From the NCBI RefSeq assembly GCF_000385175.1, contig NZ_ARQJ01000011.1:1-32407 (forward strand): 32,407 nt of DNA. Direction: 5' to 3'. Of this stretch, positions 7,083 to 15,034 are shown in pieces (position 1 is the stretch's first letter; each line of letters opens with the position of its first letter). Made by a program: the position numbers and the translations under genes. Under the pieces are notes generated by a model. The model saw only the letters and a list, made by a program, of their open reading frames with translations, did no database searches and was not told the origin of the DNA. Origin of the DNA: Salinicoccus albus DSM 19776 (lineage in GTDB: Bacteria; Bacillota; Bacilli; Staphylococcales; Salinicoccaceae).

Positions 7083-10000
7083 TTAAAATACATGTTTTGT
7101 ATAGTATCTGCCCTGTATGCCAAGCTGTCTGTAATAATTTCTCAAGTTTTGTGCAGTGGCATATGCCCAGTTTACATCCGTTGCATATTGGTATGAACCT
7201 GGGCTGGCCGGGTTCCATCTCATGGAGTAGAGTGTTGTCTGGCCGCGGTTGAAATATCCGCTGGAGATGAAATCGGCACCGCCGACAATTGCCTTAGCGG
7301 GGGTATCCCATCCCATCTGCTGTGCATACCTTGCCCCTGACAGGACAGCACTATTATCATAGGCTCCGATTCCATACATATTATAATAGAGCTTTCCGTT
7401 GCTCGAGTAATTGCCGTTGGAATCGAGTCTGACACCTTGGGCCAGCGTGCTTGTCCCATTGCCTGTTTCATGCAGTGCATGTGAAATCAGATAGACTTCA
7501 TTAACCCCGTGTGTGCGGGCAGCATCGCGGAAAGCAGTCCCCTGATTGTGCAAGGTGCCTTTGCCGCTAAGCAGTCTGGAGTTAATTTTTGCGCTTGAAA
7601 TGTCCTGAGGCTTGTCCAAGTCCAGGAATGTATACATCCACGTATCAGAAGTCTGGTGTGACGTATCGAGGAAACGGGCAACTTCACTGCGTGTCGCATT
7701 CCTCCAGCCACCGCCGGACGCCCAGGCCTGCGGTGGGGCGTTCAGGTTCATCTGAGTGTCCAGCACCTGATTGAATGACTGGTCGTATTCAACAGTTTCT
7801 ACTGAAGGCGCTGAAGGCGCCGGCGTATAATCTGTAAGCCTGTTGTCCTGTATCCAGCCGTAATCATTCCCGATTTTACCATAATGGAATGTCAGCAGTC
7901 CCAGCTGCAATGACTTCTCCGCTTGGAAAACCGAATCACCATAGCTGCTCAGTCTGTTTACCCGCTGACTTGAAGTCCCCCATGGATTGGTCAGCAAATA
8001 ATCATTTTCTCTGGCTACTGAATACTTTTTATCATGTGTTTTTGGCGCGGTTAACATGTATAGATCCAGATCGCCATTTTTAATCCACCCCTGCATAGCG
8101 CCACCCATATTTGAATGGACCCGGTAGAAAGTATCACCGTTATAGGTTGCTTTTTGCGAGATAAAGAGCGTTTGATTGGAGATGCGTCCCATATCTTTGC
8201 CCGTTTCGCTGGTCACTGGGCTGTAAATGCCGGAATTATTATTACTGCTGACGCGGGCAGCGTAACGCTCTGAGGTAACCACCGGAACTTCCGGCTTCAC
8301 TCTGGATTCTTCCAGCCAGCCGAAATCGTTTCCGATTTTACCATAATAGAATGTCAGTAATCCGAGCTTCACTTTTTCCTCTGCCTGGAAAACAGAATTA
8401 CCATATTCGGATAATTGTCTGGCCTGTTGACTGGAAGTTCCCCAAGGGTTGGTTAACAAATACTCATCCGGCCTTGCCACAGAATAGTTGTTTTTGTGTG
8501 ATTCCGGTTGTGACAGCTGGAAGAGACGCATATCTTTTTCTTCTACCCAGCCCTGCATCGCACCATCCATGTCGGCATGTATTCGGTAGAAGACTGTACC
8601 ATTGTAATCTGCTTTTTGGGAGATATATACAGTTTTATCTTGCAGACTTCCAAAATCATGTGTTTTACGGCTGGTTACCGGACTGTAGAGTCCTTCATTT
8701 TCATTTGTTTCAATCCTTGCTGCTTTGCGGATGCTGGATACTTCGGGAGAGGAGGCAGTTTTTAATCTTGTGTCTGCAAGCCATCCGTAGTCTTCATCTA
8801 TCTGACCATAATAGAAAGTGAGCATGCCCAGTTCCAGCTTTTCCTCTGCCCGGAACAGAGAAGTATCATATTCATCCAGACGTTTTACAGTCTGCTTTTC
8901 TGTCCCCCATGGATTGGTCAGCAAGTGCTCATTCGGCCTGTCCACGGCATAATCTCTGGTGTGGTTCGTCTGGTCTGTCAGTCTGAACAGTCTCAGGTCT
9001 TCCGCCTTGACCCAGCCCTGCATTGCACCATTCATATTTTTATGGATGCGATAGTAAGTCGTACCGTCATATTCCGCCTTTTTAGAAATATACACGGTGG
9101 TGTCTTCAAGGAAATCAAGGCTGTGACTGTCAGCGCTCGTCACCGGACTGTACAGGCCGGAATTTTCACCGTCGGCGAAACGTGCAGCATACTGTGCATC
9201 TGTAACGGATGGCTGATTACTGTCAGCGGAGAGATTCAGTGAAAAAAGCTGGACAGATTGATTTGAATTCAGCTGAAGTTCACTCTCTGCCTTAACAATT
9301 TCATCTTCACTCTCTTTTTTAGAACGATCTTCATCTTTAGGATCCTCTTTTTCTTCGGACTTCTTTTCATCTTTTTCAGAATCTGATTTATTGTCAACAC
9401 TGACATCGGCATCTTCTTTCGACGTATTCTCACCCTCATTAGCGGCCATTTCTTCATTTTCGGCAACATCAGCCTTTTCTTCAGCCGTCTTTGAAGCTGT
9501 CTCTTTATCACCTTCAGATCCTGCACCTGTCTCTGACTGGTCAGCTTCTGCTTCAGGCAATCTTTCTTCCTCGGAACTGGCAGATTCGGCTTCACCAGCT
9601 TCATCCTCTGTACCTGTTTCCTCCGTTTGTGGTGCGGACGCTTCTCCATCATAATTCGGATGTTCTGAGTCATTTTCTGTTGGAGGCTCTGTGTCTGTTT
9701 CAGGTTCAGTTAATGGGGTTTCAGGCTGTTGATGTGCTTCAGCCTCCGATTCTTCGACTGGCGGGGCTTCCTCAATCGATATGTCTGGAGAGGGTTTTTC
9801 TTGAGGTTCTGTTTTGTCTTGATCATTTTTGTTTTTGGTTTCCTCAGAAGTATTTTCCGAACCATCGCCTGTATTTTCCGGTGTGTCTGTTCCGCCAGGT
9901 GCTGTGTTTTGTTCAGATGATGGCTGGGGATCAGCATTGCCGTCCTGTTCTACAGGGGTCACTTCATCTGTCACTTCTTCTGTGCTTTCAACTGGCTCTT

Positions 10001-10310
10001 TTTGATGTTTTACCTCTGCATCATCCTGTTCGTCTACAGGCAATTCTTTCTCTTGAACATCAGACGCAGTATTCGTTTCTTCATATGTATCCTGTTCATT
10101 ATCCATTGCTGCTGTATTCCCTGCCGGCGCTGGTTTCTGCGTGTTTTCAGGAACGGTCTGCTTCTGCGGGCTTTGATCCGATTCATTATGTGTTTCATCA
10201 GCAGCGGGCGCCTGAGCATCTTCTGCCTCATTCGCTTGGGCAGTCAATCCTGTGAAAATGAAGGAAGAAGACAGGATAATCGGAACAAAAAATAATTTGC
10301 TAGTTCTCAT
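7083..10310 (-). CDS. Secreted GW-repeat glucosaminidase (autolysin) with acidic stalk
   Basis: This 1075-residue protein has a signal peptide (about 1-26, cleavage near AQANE). Then comes a very acidic low-complexity stalk rich in Glu, Asp, Ser, Thr and Pro to about residue 350. Three repeats of about 155 residues start near 373, 528 and 683; each holds two GW/SH3-type modules (for example GAMQGWV and DYGWL), so six modules. The C-terminal part, from about 840, is a glucosaminidase (GH73-type) domain with SHALHETGNGTS; E948 is the predicted catalytic acid. The enzyme would cut peptidoglycan glycan strands at the surface, with GW modules binding wall or lipoteichoic acid. Compared with S. aureus Atl the repeat-glucosaminidase half is kept but no amidase domain is present; the acidic stalk takes its place. 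AAGGAGG lies 13 bases before the ATG. Confidence 0.9.
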   Translation of the reverse strand: MRTSKLFFVPIILSSSFIFTGLTAQANEAEDAQAPAADETHNESDQSPQKQTVPENTQKPAPAGNTAAMDNEQDTYEETNTASDVQEKELPVDEQDDAEVKHQKEPVESTEEVTDEVTPVEQDGNADPQPSSEQNTAPGGTDTPENTGDGSENTSEETKNKNDQDKTEPQEKPSPDISIEEAPPVEESEAEAHQQPETPLTEPETDTEPPTENDSEHPNYDGEASAPQTEETGTEDEAGEAESASSEEERLPEAEADQSETGAGSEGDKETASKTAEEKADVAENEEMAANEGENTSKEDADVSVDNKSDSEKDEKKSEEKEDPKDEDRSKKESEDEIVKAESELQLNSNQSVQLFSLNLSADSNQPSVTDAQYAARFADGENSGLYSPVTSADSHSLDFLEDTTVYISKKAEYDGTTYYRIHKNMNGAMQGWVKAEDLRLFRLTDQTNHTRDYAVDRPNEHLLTNPWGTEKQTVKRLDEYDTSLFRAEEKLELGMLTFYYGQIDEDYGWLADTRLKTASSPEVSSIRKAARIETNENEGLYSPVTSRKTHDFGSLQDKTVYISQKADYNGTVFYRIHADMDGAMQGWVEEKDMRLFQLSQPESHKNNYSVARPDEYLLTNPWGTSSQQARQLSEYGNSVFQAEEKVKLGLLTFYYGKIGNDFGWLEESRVKPEVPVVTSERYAARVSSNNNSGIYSPVTSETGKDMGRISNQTLFISQKATYNGDTFYRVHSNMGGAMQGWIKNGDLDLYMLTAPKTHDKKYSVARENDYLLTNPWGTSSQRVNRLSSYGDSVFQAEKSLQLGLLTFHYGKIGNDYGWIQDNRLTDYTPAPSAPSVETVEYDQSFNQVLDTQMNLNAPPQAWASGGGWRNATRSEVARFLDTSHQTSDTWMYTFLDLDKPQDISSAKINSRLLSGKGTLHNQGTAFRDAARTHGVNEVYLISHALHETGNGTSTLAQGVRLDSNGNYSSNGKLYYNMYGIGAYDNSAVLSGARYAQQMGWDTPAKAIVGGADFISSGYFNRGQTTLYSMRWNPASPGSYQYATDVNWAYATAQNLRNYYRQLGIQGRYYTKHVF

Positions 10311-10344
10311 TTGAAATTATATACCTCCTTAATAAGATATTTGT

Positions 10345-10374
10345 ATTATAGCGCAAATATTTCAAAAATGTGAA
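10345..10374 (-). promoter_or_regulatory. Sigma-A promoter of the GW glucosaminidase gene
   Basis: On the minus strand TTCACA (10369-10374, 5 of 6 to consensus) is followed after 18 bases by a perfect TATAAT (10345-10350). It lies 34 bases before the gene start at 10310, with the AAGGAGG ribosome site in between. Confidence 0.6.
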
Positions 10375-10489
10375 ATTTAATAAGAAAATAACAAAGGTAA
10401 TAAAAATGTAATAATTCGCATTCATCCCTCTGCATTGGTAAGATGTAAATGGTTTCTATATTTGGCCAATATGCATTCACATCATTTGG

Positions 10490-10498
10490 TGCTATAAT
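10490..10498 (+). promoter_or_regulatory. Extended -10 promoter element for the TagGH genes
   Basis: TGCTATAAT gives a perfect -10 hexamer (10493-10498) with the TGn extension. No good -35 is seen 16-18 bases upstream, which is common for extended -10 promoters. It is 47 bases before the tagG start. The rest of the 235-bp divergent region (10311-10545) is AT-rich with no other clear signal. Confidence 0.5.
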
Positions 10499-10545
10499 AG
10501 GTCAATCATAATTTTAAGTTAATATTGATGGACTGAGGCATTCGC

Positions 10546-11355
10546 ATGTATAACATATTCAAATTTTTAAAAGAACAATGGACAAACAGAAGGCTGATAT
10601 TCGGCCTGGCCATATATGATCTGAAAGCCCAGTACGCCAATCACTACCTTGGTGTTTTCTGGAATATACTGCAGCCGGCGATGCAGGTACTGCTGTACTA
10701 CATAGTTTTTGGTCTCGGTTTAAGAGGGGATCGCGGGGATGTCGGTGAATTGCCATTTATCATCCATTTGATTACTGGGGTCTTCCCCTGGTTGTTTCTA
10801 TCGAGTGCGGTCAACTCTACTTCAGGCGCGATACAAGGACAGTTGAGCCTGGTGACGAAAATGAAGTTTCCATCCAGCACACTTATATCGGTTTCGCTGG
10901 TCAATAGTGTGATAAACCTTATGATGACGACGGCGATTGTAACGTTCATCAGCTTAATTAATGGATACTCTTCACCGTTACATTATTTAGGATTGTTATA
11001 TTTTATCTTTGCATCCATTGTGCTGACATCGGGGATTGGGTTAATCATGTCCAGCCTGGTTATATTGATCAGGGACATGAAAAATGTGCTGCAGAATGTC
11101 GTCAGAATGTTTTTCTTTGTCACGCCAATCTTCTGGTCTCTGAATGAAGCGAATGAGATCATGCATGTCATATCTTCCTTCAATCCTTTTGCATACCTGG
11201 TGATGAATTATAGAAATGCCATGGTTCTGGAGGAAGCACCGCTGTATGGGGATACGGCGGATCATATATATTTTTGGGCAGTTACTTTGTTCATATTTTA
11301 TGTGGGTGTGCACGTTCATTACCGTTTCAGGGATAAGCTGGTCGACTACTTATAA
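10546..11355 (+). CDS. tagG: ABC-2 type polysaccharide/teichoic acid export permease, TagG-like
   Basis: This 269-residue membrane protein has about six hydrophobic segments and the hallmarks of the ABC-2 exporters of wall teichoic acid and ABC-dependent capsules: an amphipathic N-terminus with DLKAQYANHYLGVFWNILQP, the segment ITGVFPWLFLSSAVNS, and late PIFWSLNEA and NPFAYLVMNYR. It should form a dimer that moves the undecaprenyl-linked polymer across the membrane, driven by the TagH ATPase encoded next. The ATG at 10546 has TGAGG 7 bases upstream. Length matches TagG/TarG. It could equally export a capsule or teichuronic acid; the symbol names the family and does not prove the substrate. 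Confidence 0.9.
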   Translation: MYNIFKFLKEQWTNRRLIFGLAIYDLKAQYANHYLGVFWNILQPAMQVLLYYIVFGLGLRGDRGDVGELPFIIHLITGVFPWLFLSSAVNSTSGAIQGQLSLVTKMKFPSSTLISVSLVNSVINLMMTTAIVTFISLINGYSSPLHYLGLLYFIFASIVLTSGIGLIMSSLVILIRDMKNVLQNVVRMFFFVTPIFWSLNEANEIMHVISSFNPFAYLVMNYRNAMVLEEAPLYGDTADHIYFWAVTLFIFYVGVHVHYRFRDKLVDYL

Positions 11356-11445
11356 ACTTGTCAGGCAGGCATGAAGATACAGTGTCACTTATTAGTATGT
11401 TGAAATTCTAACGAAATAAAAACTTATGGAGTAAGGAAGGACTAT

Positions 11446-12357
11446 ATGGGATATAAAGTTAAAGTGGAGAATGTATCTAAGGTTTATGATTTGAATCGGA
11501 ACAAATTATCAAAATTGATATCACTCTTTACTTTTGGATATTTTTATAAGGAAAAATCCTTCTATGCGCTGAGGGATATTGATTTTGAAGTGCAGGCAGG
11601 CGATTCGGTAGGCATCATCGGTTTAAATGGTTCGGGGAAATCCACATTGTCAGATATGCTGGCGGAAGTGATCCAGCCTACCGATGGAACGATTGATATT
11701 AAGGGTAAGAGTTCTCTGATTGCGATAAATGCCGGACTGAACCAGGATTTGACCGGCGAAGAGAATATACGCATGAAATGTCTGATGCACGGTATGACCA
11801 GTTCAGAAATCGATGGGAAATATCAGGATATATTGGAATTCAGCGAACTGGGAGACGAATATATAAAACAGCCGATCAAATCCTATTCCAGCGGGATGCG
11901 TTCCAGGCTGGGTTTTGCGATTGCGATTCATACCGATCCCGACGTGCTGATTGTGGATGAGGCATTATCCGTGGGGGACTCCACATTTTCGGATAAATGT
12001 ATGGATCGTATGATCGATTTCCAGAAGCAGGGGAAAACCATCTTTTTTGTCTCCCACTCTTCCGGCCAGATGGAAAAGATGTGCAATAAGGCAGTCTGGG
12101 TCCAGTATGGCGAAATGAAACAGTTTGGTGATGCCATGCCGATCATTGAGGATTATAATGAATTTATAAATCAGTATAAAATGCTGACTAAGGATGAACA
12201 GCTGCAGTATAAGGAAAAGATGATGGCAAAGCAGAAAAAGAAGTCGAAAAGATCGAAAAACAAAAAGGAAAAAGCCCCTTTAACAAGCCTGATCCCAGGT
12301 GTTATACTGTTCTTATTTGCGCTCGCCGGTATTTATATTCAAATTGGCAGTTTGTAA
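11446..12357 (+). CDS. tagH: Teichoic acid/polysaccharide export ATPase, TagH-like
   Basis: This 303-residue ABC ATPase pairs with the TagG-like permease. The Walker A motif is GLNGSGKST (59-67), the signature is SYSSGMRSR (146-154), and Walker B ends with VDEALSVGD around 170-178. The family-typical insert at the N-terminus (KLISLFTFGYFYKEKSFYALR) is present. After the nucleotide-binding domain come a lysine-rich linker (KKKSKRSKNKKEK) and one hydrophobic segment to the C-terminus (about 283-303). In Bacillus subtilis TagH, as I recall, a similar membrane segment is followed by an outside SH3-like domain; here the protein stops at the membrane segment. Start ATG 11446 with AAGGAAGG upstream. 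The 90-bp gap after tagG holds no terminator, so both are probably co-transcribed. Confidence 0.9.
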   Translation: MGYKVKVENVSKVYDLNRNKLSKLISLFTFGYFYKEKSFYALRDIDFEVQAGDSVGIIGLNGSGKSTLSDMLAEVIQPTDGTIDIKGKSSLIAINAGLNQDLTGEENIRMKCLMHGMTSSEIDGKYQDILEFSELGDEYIKQPIKSYSSGMRSRLGFAIAIHTDPDVLIVDEALSVGDSTFSDKCMDRMIDFQKQGKTIFFVSHSSGQMEKMCNKAVWVQYGEMKQFGDAMPIIEDYNEFINQYKMLTKDEQLQYKEKMMAKQKKKSKRSKNKKEKAPLTSLIPGVILFLFALAGIYIQIGSL

Positions 12358-12510
12358 AGAATGGCTTATAGTTAGTCAGAGAATGTGTCTCCAGTATGAA
12401 CAGACAGCTTCAAGTTCTCTGGCCGCAACAGGAATACGCCCAAAGGTATTTTCACTCTTAGCATATGGTGTTATGCCTTAGCATGAGAAGTGAAAGGAAC
12501 GATAATATTT
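12358..12510. other. Intergenic region, no gene recognised
   Basis: Between tagH and the next glycosyltransferase gene there are 153 bases without a credible gene. An 8-base direct repeat CTTAGCAT occurs at 12457-12464 and 12477-12484. No clear promoter or terminator is seen. Confidence 0.5.
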
Positions 12511-13710
12511 ATGAAAATATTATTAATCAGTCAAAATTTTTATCCGGAAATTGGTTCGGGGGCAAATCGTTTCAAAGATTTATATCAGCAGCTCTCCAGA
12601 GTATACGATGTTGATATGCTGACTACTGACCCCAGCTATCCAAACATGAAGATGTATAATGATGAAAAATATTGGGATGATGAAGGTTTGAATGCTTCAG
12701 ATAACATCATAAGAATACCGATGAAGAACAACAAGCAATCTAAAAATTTATACATACGCAGCCTTTATTATCTGGAACTTGCTTACAAAGTCAGATATTT
12801 TATCAAAAGATACCAGAAAGAATATGATGTGATATATGTCACTTCCCCTAACATCTTCGTCCCATGGGCGACTTTCTTTGGCCATAAACAGAATGACTCA
12901 GTTTTAAAAGTGCTGGACGTCAGAGATCTATGGCCGGACAGCGTCAAAGAAATTGATAAAATTAAAATTGATCGTATCTACCCATTACTTAAGTACCTGG
13001 AGAGGCTGATGTATAAAAAAGCGGATAAAATTGTTATCAACAATGAAGGTTTTAGAGCGCATATATCGGAACAGCAGCCGGAAAAACCCATCCTTTATCT
13101 GCCAAACTCATTTAATGCGGATGAAATTGCATTTTGTGAAGCGGGCAATGACTTTCAAGTTATATATACAGGCAACATCGGTCTTGCACAAAGTTATGAT
13201 CAGCTGCTGGAAGTCGCAAATCGTCTGGAAGATGAAAAAGTCGATTTCAACATTATCGGTTATGGTGCGCATGCACACTCATTTAAAGAATACATACAGG
13301 AAAATAATTTTAAATACGTGAGAGTATTCGACGAAAAAACGCGGGAAGAATGTCTGGAATTGATCAGGCAGCATAATGTGCAGCTGTCACTATTGAAACA
13401 GTCGGAAGTTTTCATGAATGTCCTTCCCGGTAAAGTGATAGATGGCATAGGGAGCGGTATACCGGTGGTTACCAATCTAGGCGGATACACAAATACGCTT
13501 ATCAATAATAACGCTGTTGGGATAGCAATTGAAAAAGCATCCACTGAGGAAATAGTGGATGCAATTATTAAAATCAGGGATGATCATGCCATTGAGGCGC
13601 GCTACAGGGAGAATTCAAGAGACCTTCTGAAAAAGGAATTCATCTGGGAAAACAATATCCGGAAACTTTCCCGTTTCATAGAGATGGGTAATGAACACAG
13701 CTCAGTGTGA
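12511..13710 (+). CDS. GT4-type glycosyltransferase (WbuB/CapL-like)
   Basis: This 399-residue cytoplasmic GT-B enzyme begins MKILLISQNFYPEIGSGANR, the start seen in WbuB/FnlB-cluster and Cap L-type amino-sugar transferases. DVRDLWPDS (136-144) is the typical family signature, followed by the second domain with YTGNIGLAQSYDQLL, FNIIGYGAHAH and LPGKVIDGIGSGIPVVTNLGG. The residues place it among GT4 enzymes that often transfer N-acetylated amino-deoxy sugars, but the donor is not determined. The ATG at 12511 (AAAGGA 12 bases upstream) is preferred over the in-frame GTG at 12490, because it starts the conserved first beta strand. It follows tagH on the same strand and is convergent with the ATP-grasp gene, only 20 bases away, without a visible terminator. 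Confidence 0.87.
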   Translation: MKILLISQNFYPEIGSGANRFKDLYQQLSRVYDVDMLTTDPSYPNMKMYNDEKYWDDEGLNASDNIIRIPMKNNKQSKNLYIRSLYYLELAYKVRYFIKRYQKEYDVIYVTSPNIFVPWATFFGHKQNDSVLKVLDVRDLWPDSVKEIDKIKIDRIYPLLKYLERLMYKKADKIVINNEGFRAHISEQQPEKPILYLPNSFNADEIAFCEAGNDFQVIYTGNIGLAQSYDQLLEVANRLEDEKVDFNIIGYGAHAHSFKEYIQENNFKYVRVFDEKTREECLELIRQHNVQLSLLKQSEVFMNVLPGKVIDGIGSGIPVVTNLGGYTNTLINNNAVGIAIEKASTEEIVDAIIKIRDDHAIEARYRENSRDLLKKEFIWENNIRKLSRFIEMGNEHSSV

Positions 13711-13730
13711 AGTGCCGTATTTTTAAAGAT

Positions 13731-14891
13731 TCAGAGGTCTGTAAACTGAAAGATGTTTGAAGTGATTTTTGATTTCAAATCGATGAATTTCACAATATCT
13801 TTATAGATCAGGGCTTCATCTTCAGTTAAAGCAATACCATTCCGCACTTTGTATTTAATCAGGATTGATTCAATAAGTGCATCAAACGGTTCATGGGCTT
13901 CTCCCTTAACAGGGACATGATGCATGGTGTGGTTGGCATTGGTATTGATCTCTATGATATGACCCAACCCCTCAGTAAAATCTTCACACATAAAATCGAT
14001 GCCGGCAGTGTATAATTGAGGCACTGATGCGACTGCTTCGACAGCTGCATTTATGATGTCTTCAGAAACCTCATTAGTAATGTCTACGCTTTCCCCGCCG
14101 AGTGTGAGGTTAGATATGTCGTTTAAGACAATCACTTCTTTATTATTTGGAACGCTGTCCAAATTCAGCTCCTCTAAAGCCAGTCTGTCCACCAATTGAT
14201 CATTCACATTGATCAATTTTTTTCTGTAGTACGGTATGGTAGTACGGTATTCATTTTTTTGTTGTATTAATTGATTTATGGTTTGTTTCCCATCACCCGT
14301 AATATTTGCAGGCAGTCTCAGCAGCGCTGAATTAAATCTGCCTTCAATAATGCTGATTCTCACATCAAAACCATTGATATAAGGCTGAATAATGCATGAA
14401 GGGTTTGTAACATTCTTTTCTTTTTGAACTTTCAGGCTGTTATCCCATGCGTTTGAGAATGTATCGGTTTGAACATTCAGTTCTATGCCATCCCCGCCAG
14501 CCAAGGAGAGCGGTTTAAGGACATAGGAGACCGCTTCGTCTTTGTGCAGGAACTCAAATGCATTTTCTTTGTTGAAAAAATGTTCTGACCTTAACACAGG
14601 TATCTCCAATTTCCTTAAATAATTCTCCATACGAAATTTATCGTTACATAATGTTGAGGCAATCTTTCCTGTAGAAGGGGGTTTCAGTCCTGTCATCGTG
14701 CCGATTTTTTTATTCCCATAATATAAATAGGAGATTTTTTTCCCTTTGAGCGATTTCAGGGTGATGTTTAAATGATCTGCAGCATTATTGATATATGCCT
14801 TGTACGAACCAAAGCTCTTTTCATATATATTAAACGGTAAATTTTGATATTTTAGAATGGCACTCTTCGTTGCCTCTTTTGACGCCGACAT
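13731..14891 (-). CDS. Second stand-alone CphA-like ATP-grasp ligase
   Basis: This 386-residue protein is a paralogue of the ATP-grasp ligase encoded at 4009-5196. Both share the layout: SYVLKPLSLAGGDGIEL (ATP-binding lysine and glycine loop), IIQPYINGFDVRISI, RLPANITGDGKQTINQLI, NLTLGGESVDIT, AGIDFM and HIIEINTNANH. The last segment differs from the EVNAFP of the other copy, and the C-terminal MHHVPVKGE region resembles cyanophycin synthetase more closely. The Mur-ligase domain is missing. It probably ligates a different amine or carboxylate from its paralogue. The ATG at 14891 with CAGGAG 8 bases upstream is preferred to the in-frame TTG at 14924. It is a single gene on the minus strand, divergent from the repeat-GT4 fusion. 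Confidence 0.8.
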   Translation of the reverse strand: MSASKEATKSAILKYQNLPFNIYEKSFGSYKAYINNAADHLNITLKSLKGKKISYLYYGNKKIGTMTGLKPPSTGKIASTLCNDKFRMENYLRKLEIPVLRSEHFFNKENAFEFLHKDEAVSYVLKPLSLAGGDGIELNVQTDTFSNAWDNSLKVQKEKNVTNPSCIIQPYINGFDVRISIIEGRFNSALLRLPANITGDGKQTINQLIQQKNEYRTTIPYYRKKLINVNDQLVDRLALEELNLDSVPNNKEVIVLNDISNLTLGGESVDITNEVSEDIINAAVEAVASVPQLYTAGIDFMCEDFTEGLGHIIEINTNANHTMHHVPVKGEAHEPFDALIESILIKYKVRNGIALTEDEALIYKDIVKFIDLKSKITSNIFQFTDL

Positions 14892-15034
14892 TTTTTGACT
14901 CCTGACATAAAGTAGTGATATCAATCGTAATGCAAATATTATGGTTTCAAAGCATGCACTAATATATTATCCTTATAATAAACCACTTTATCAGGTTTAT
15001 AAAGTTTATCGTGTATTATTTAAGGGGAAATTTC
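14892..15034. other. Divergent intergenic region
   Basis: This AT-rich 143-bp region separates the divergent ATP-grasp and fusion glycosyltransferase genes. A perfect TATAAT at 14974-14979 is a possible -10 for the plus strand, but no good -35 goes with it. AAGGGG at 15021-15026 is the ribosome site of the fusion gene. Confidence 0.4.

Noticed and set aside
9491-10255. Long plus-strand open frame, and a lysine-rich minus-strand frame at 9269-9673, over the acidic stalk of the autolysin
   Set aside because: Repetitive GAA/GAC-rich coding sequence produces long accidental frames; the autolysin frame is continuous from signal peptide to catalytic domain.
12299-12481. Small open frame of 60 codons overlapping the tagH end
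   Set aside because: No ribosome site or known motif; its start lies inside the tagH coding region in another frame.
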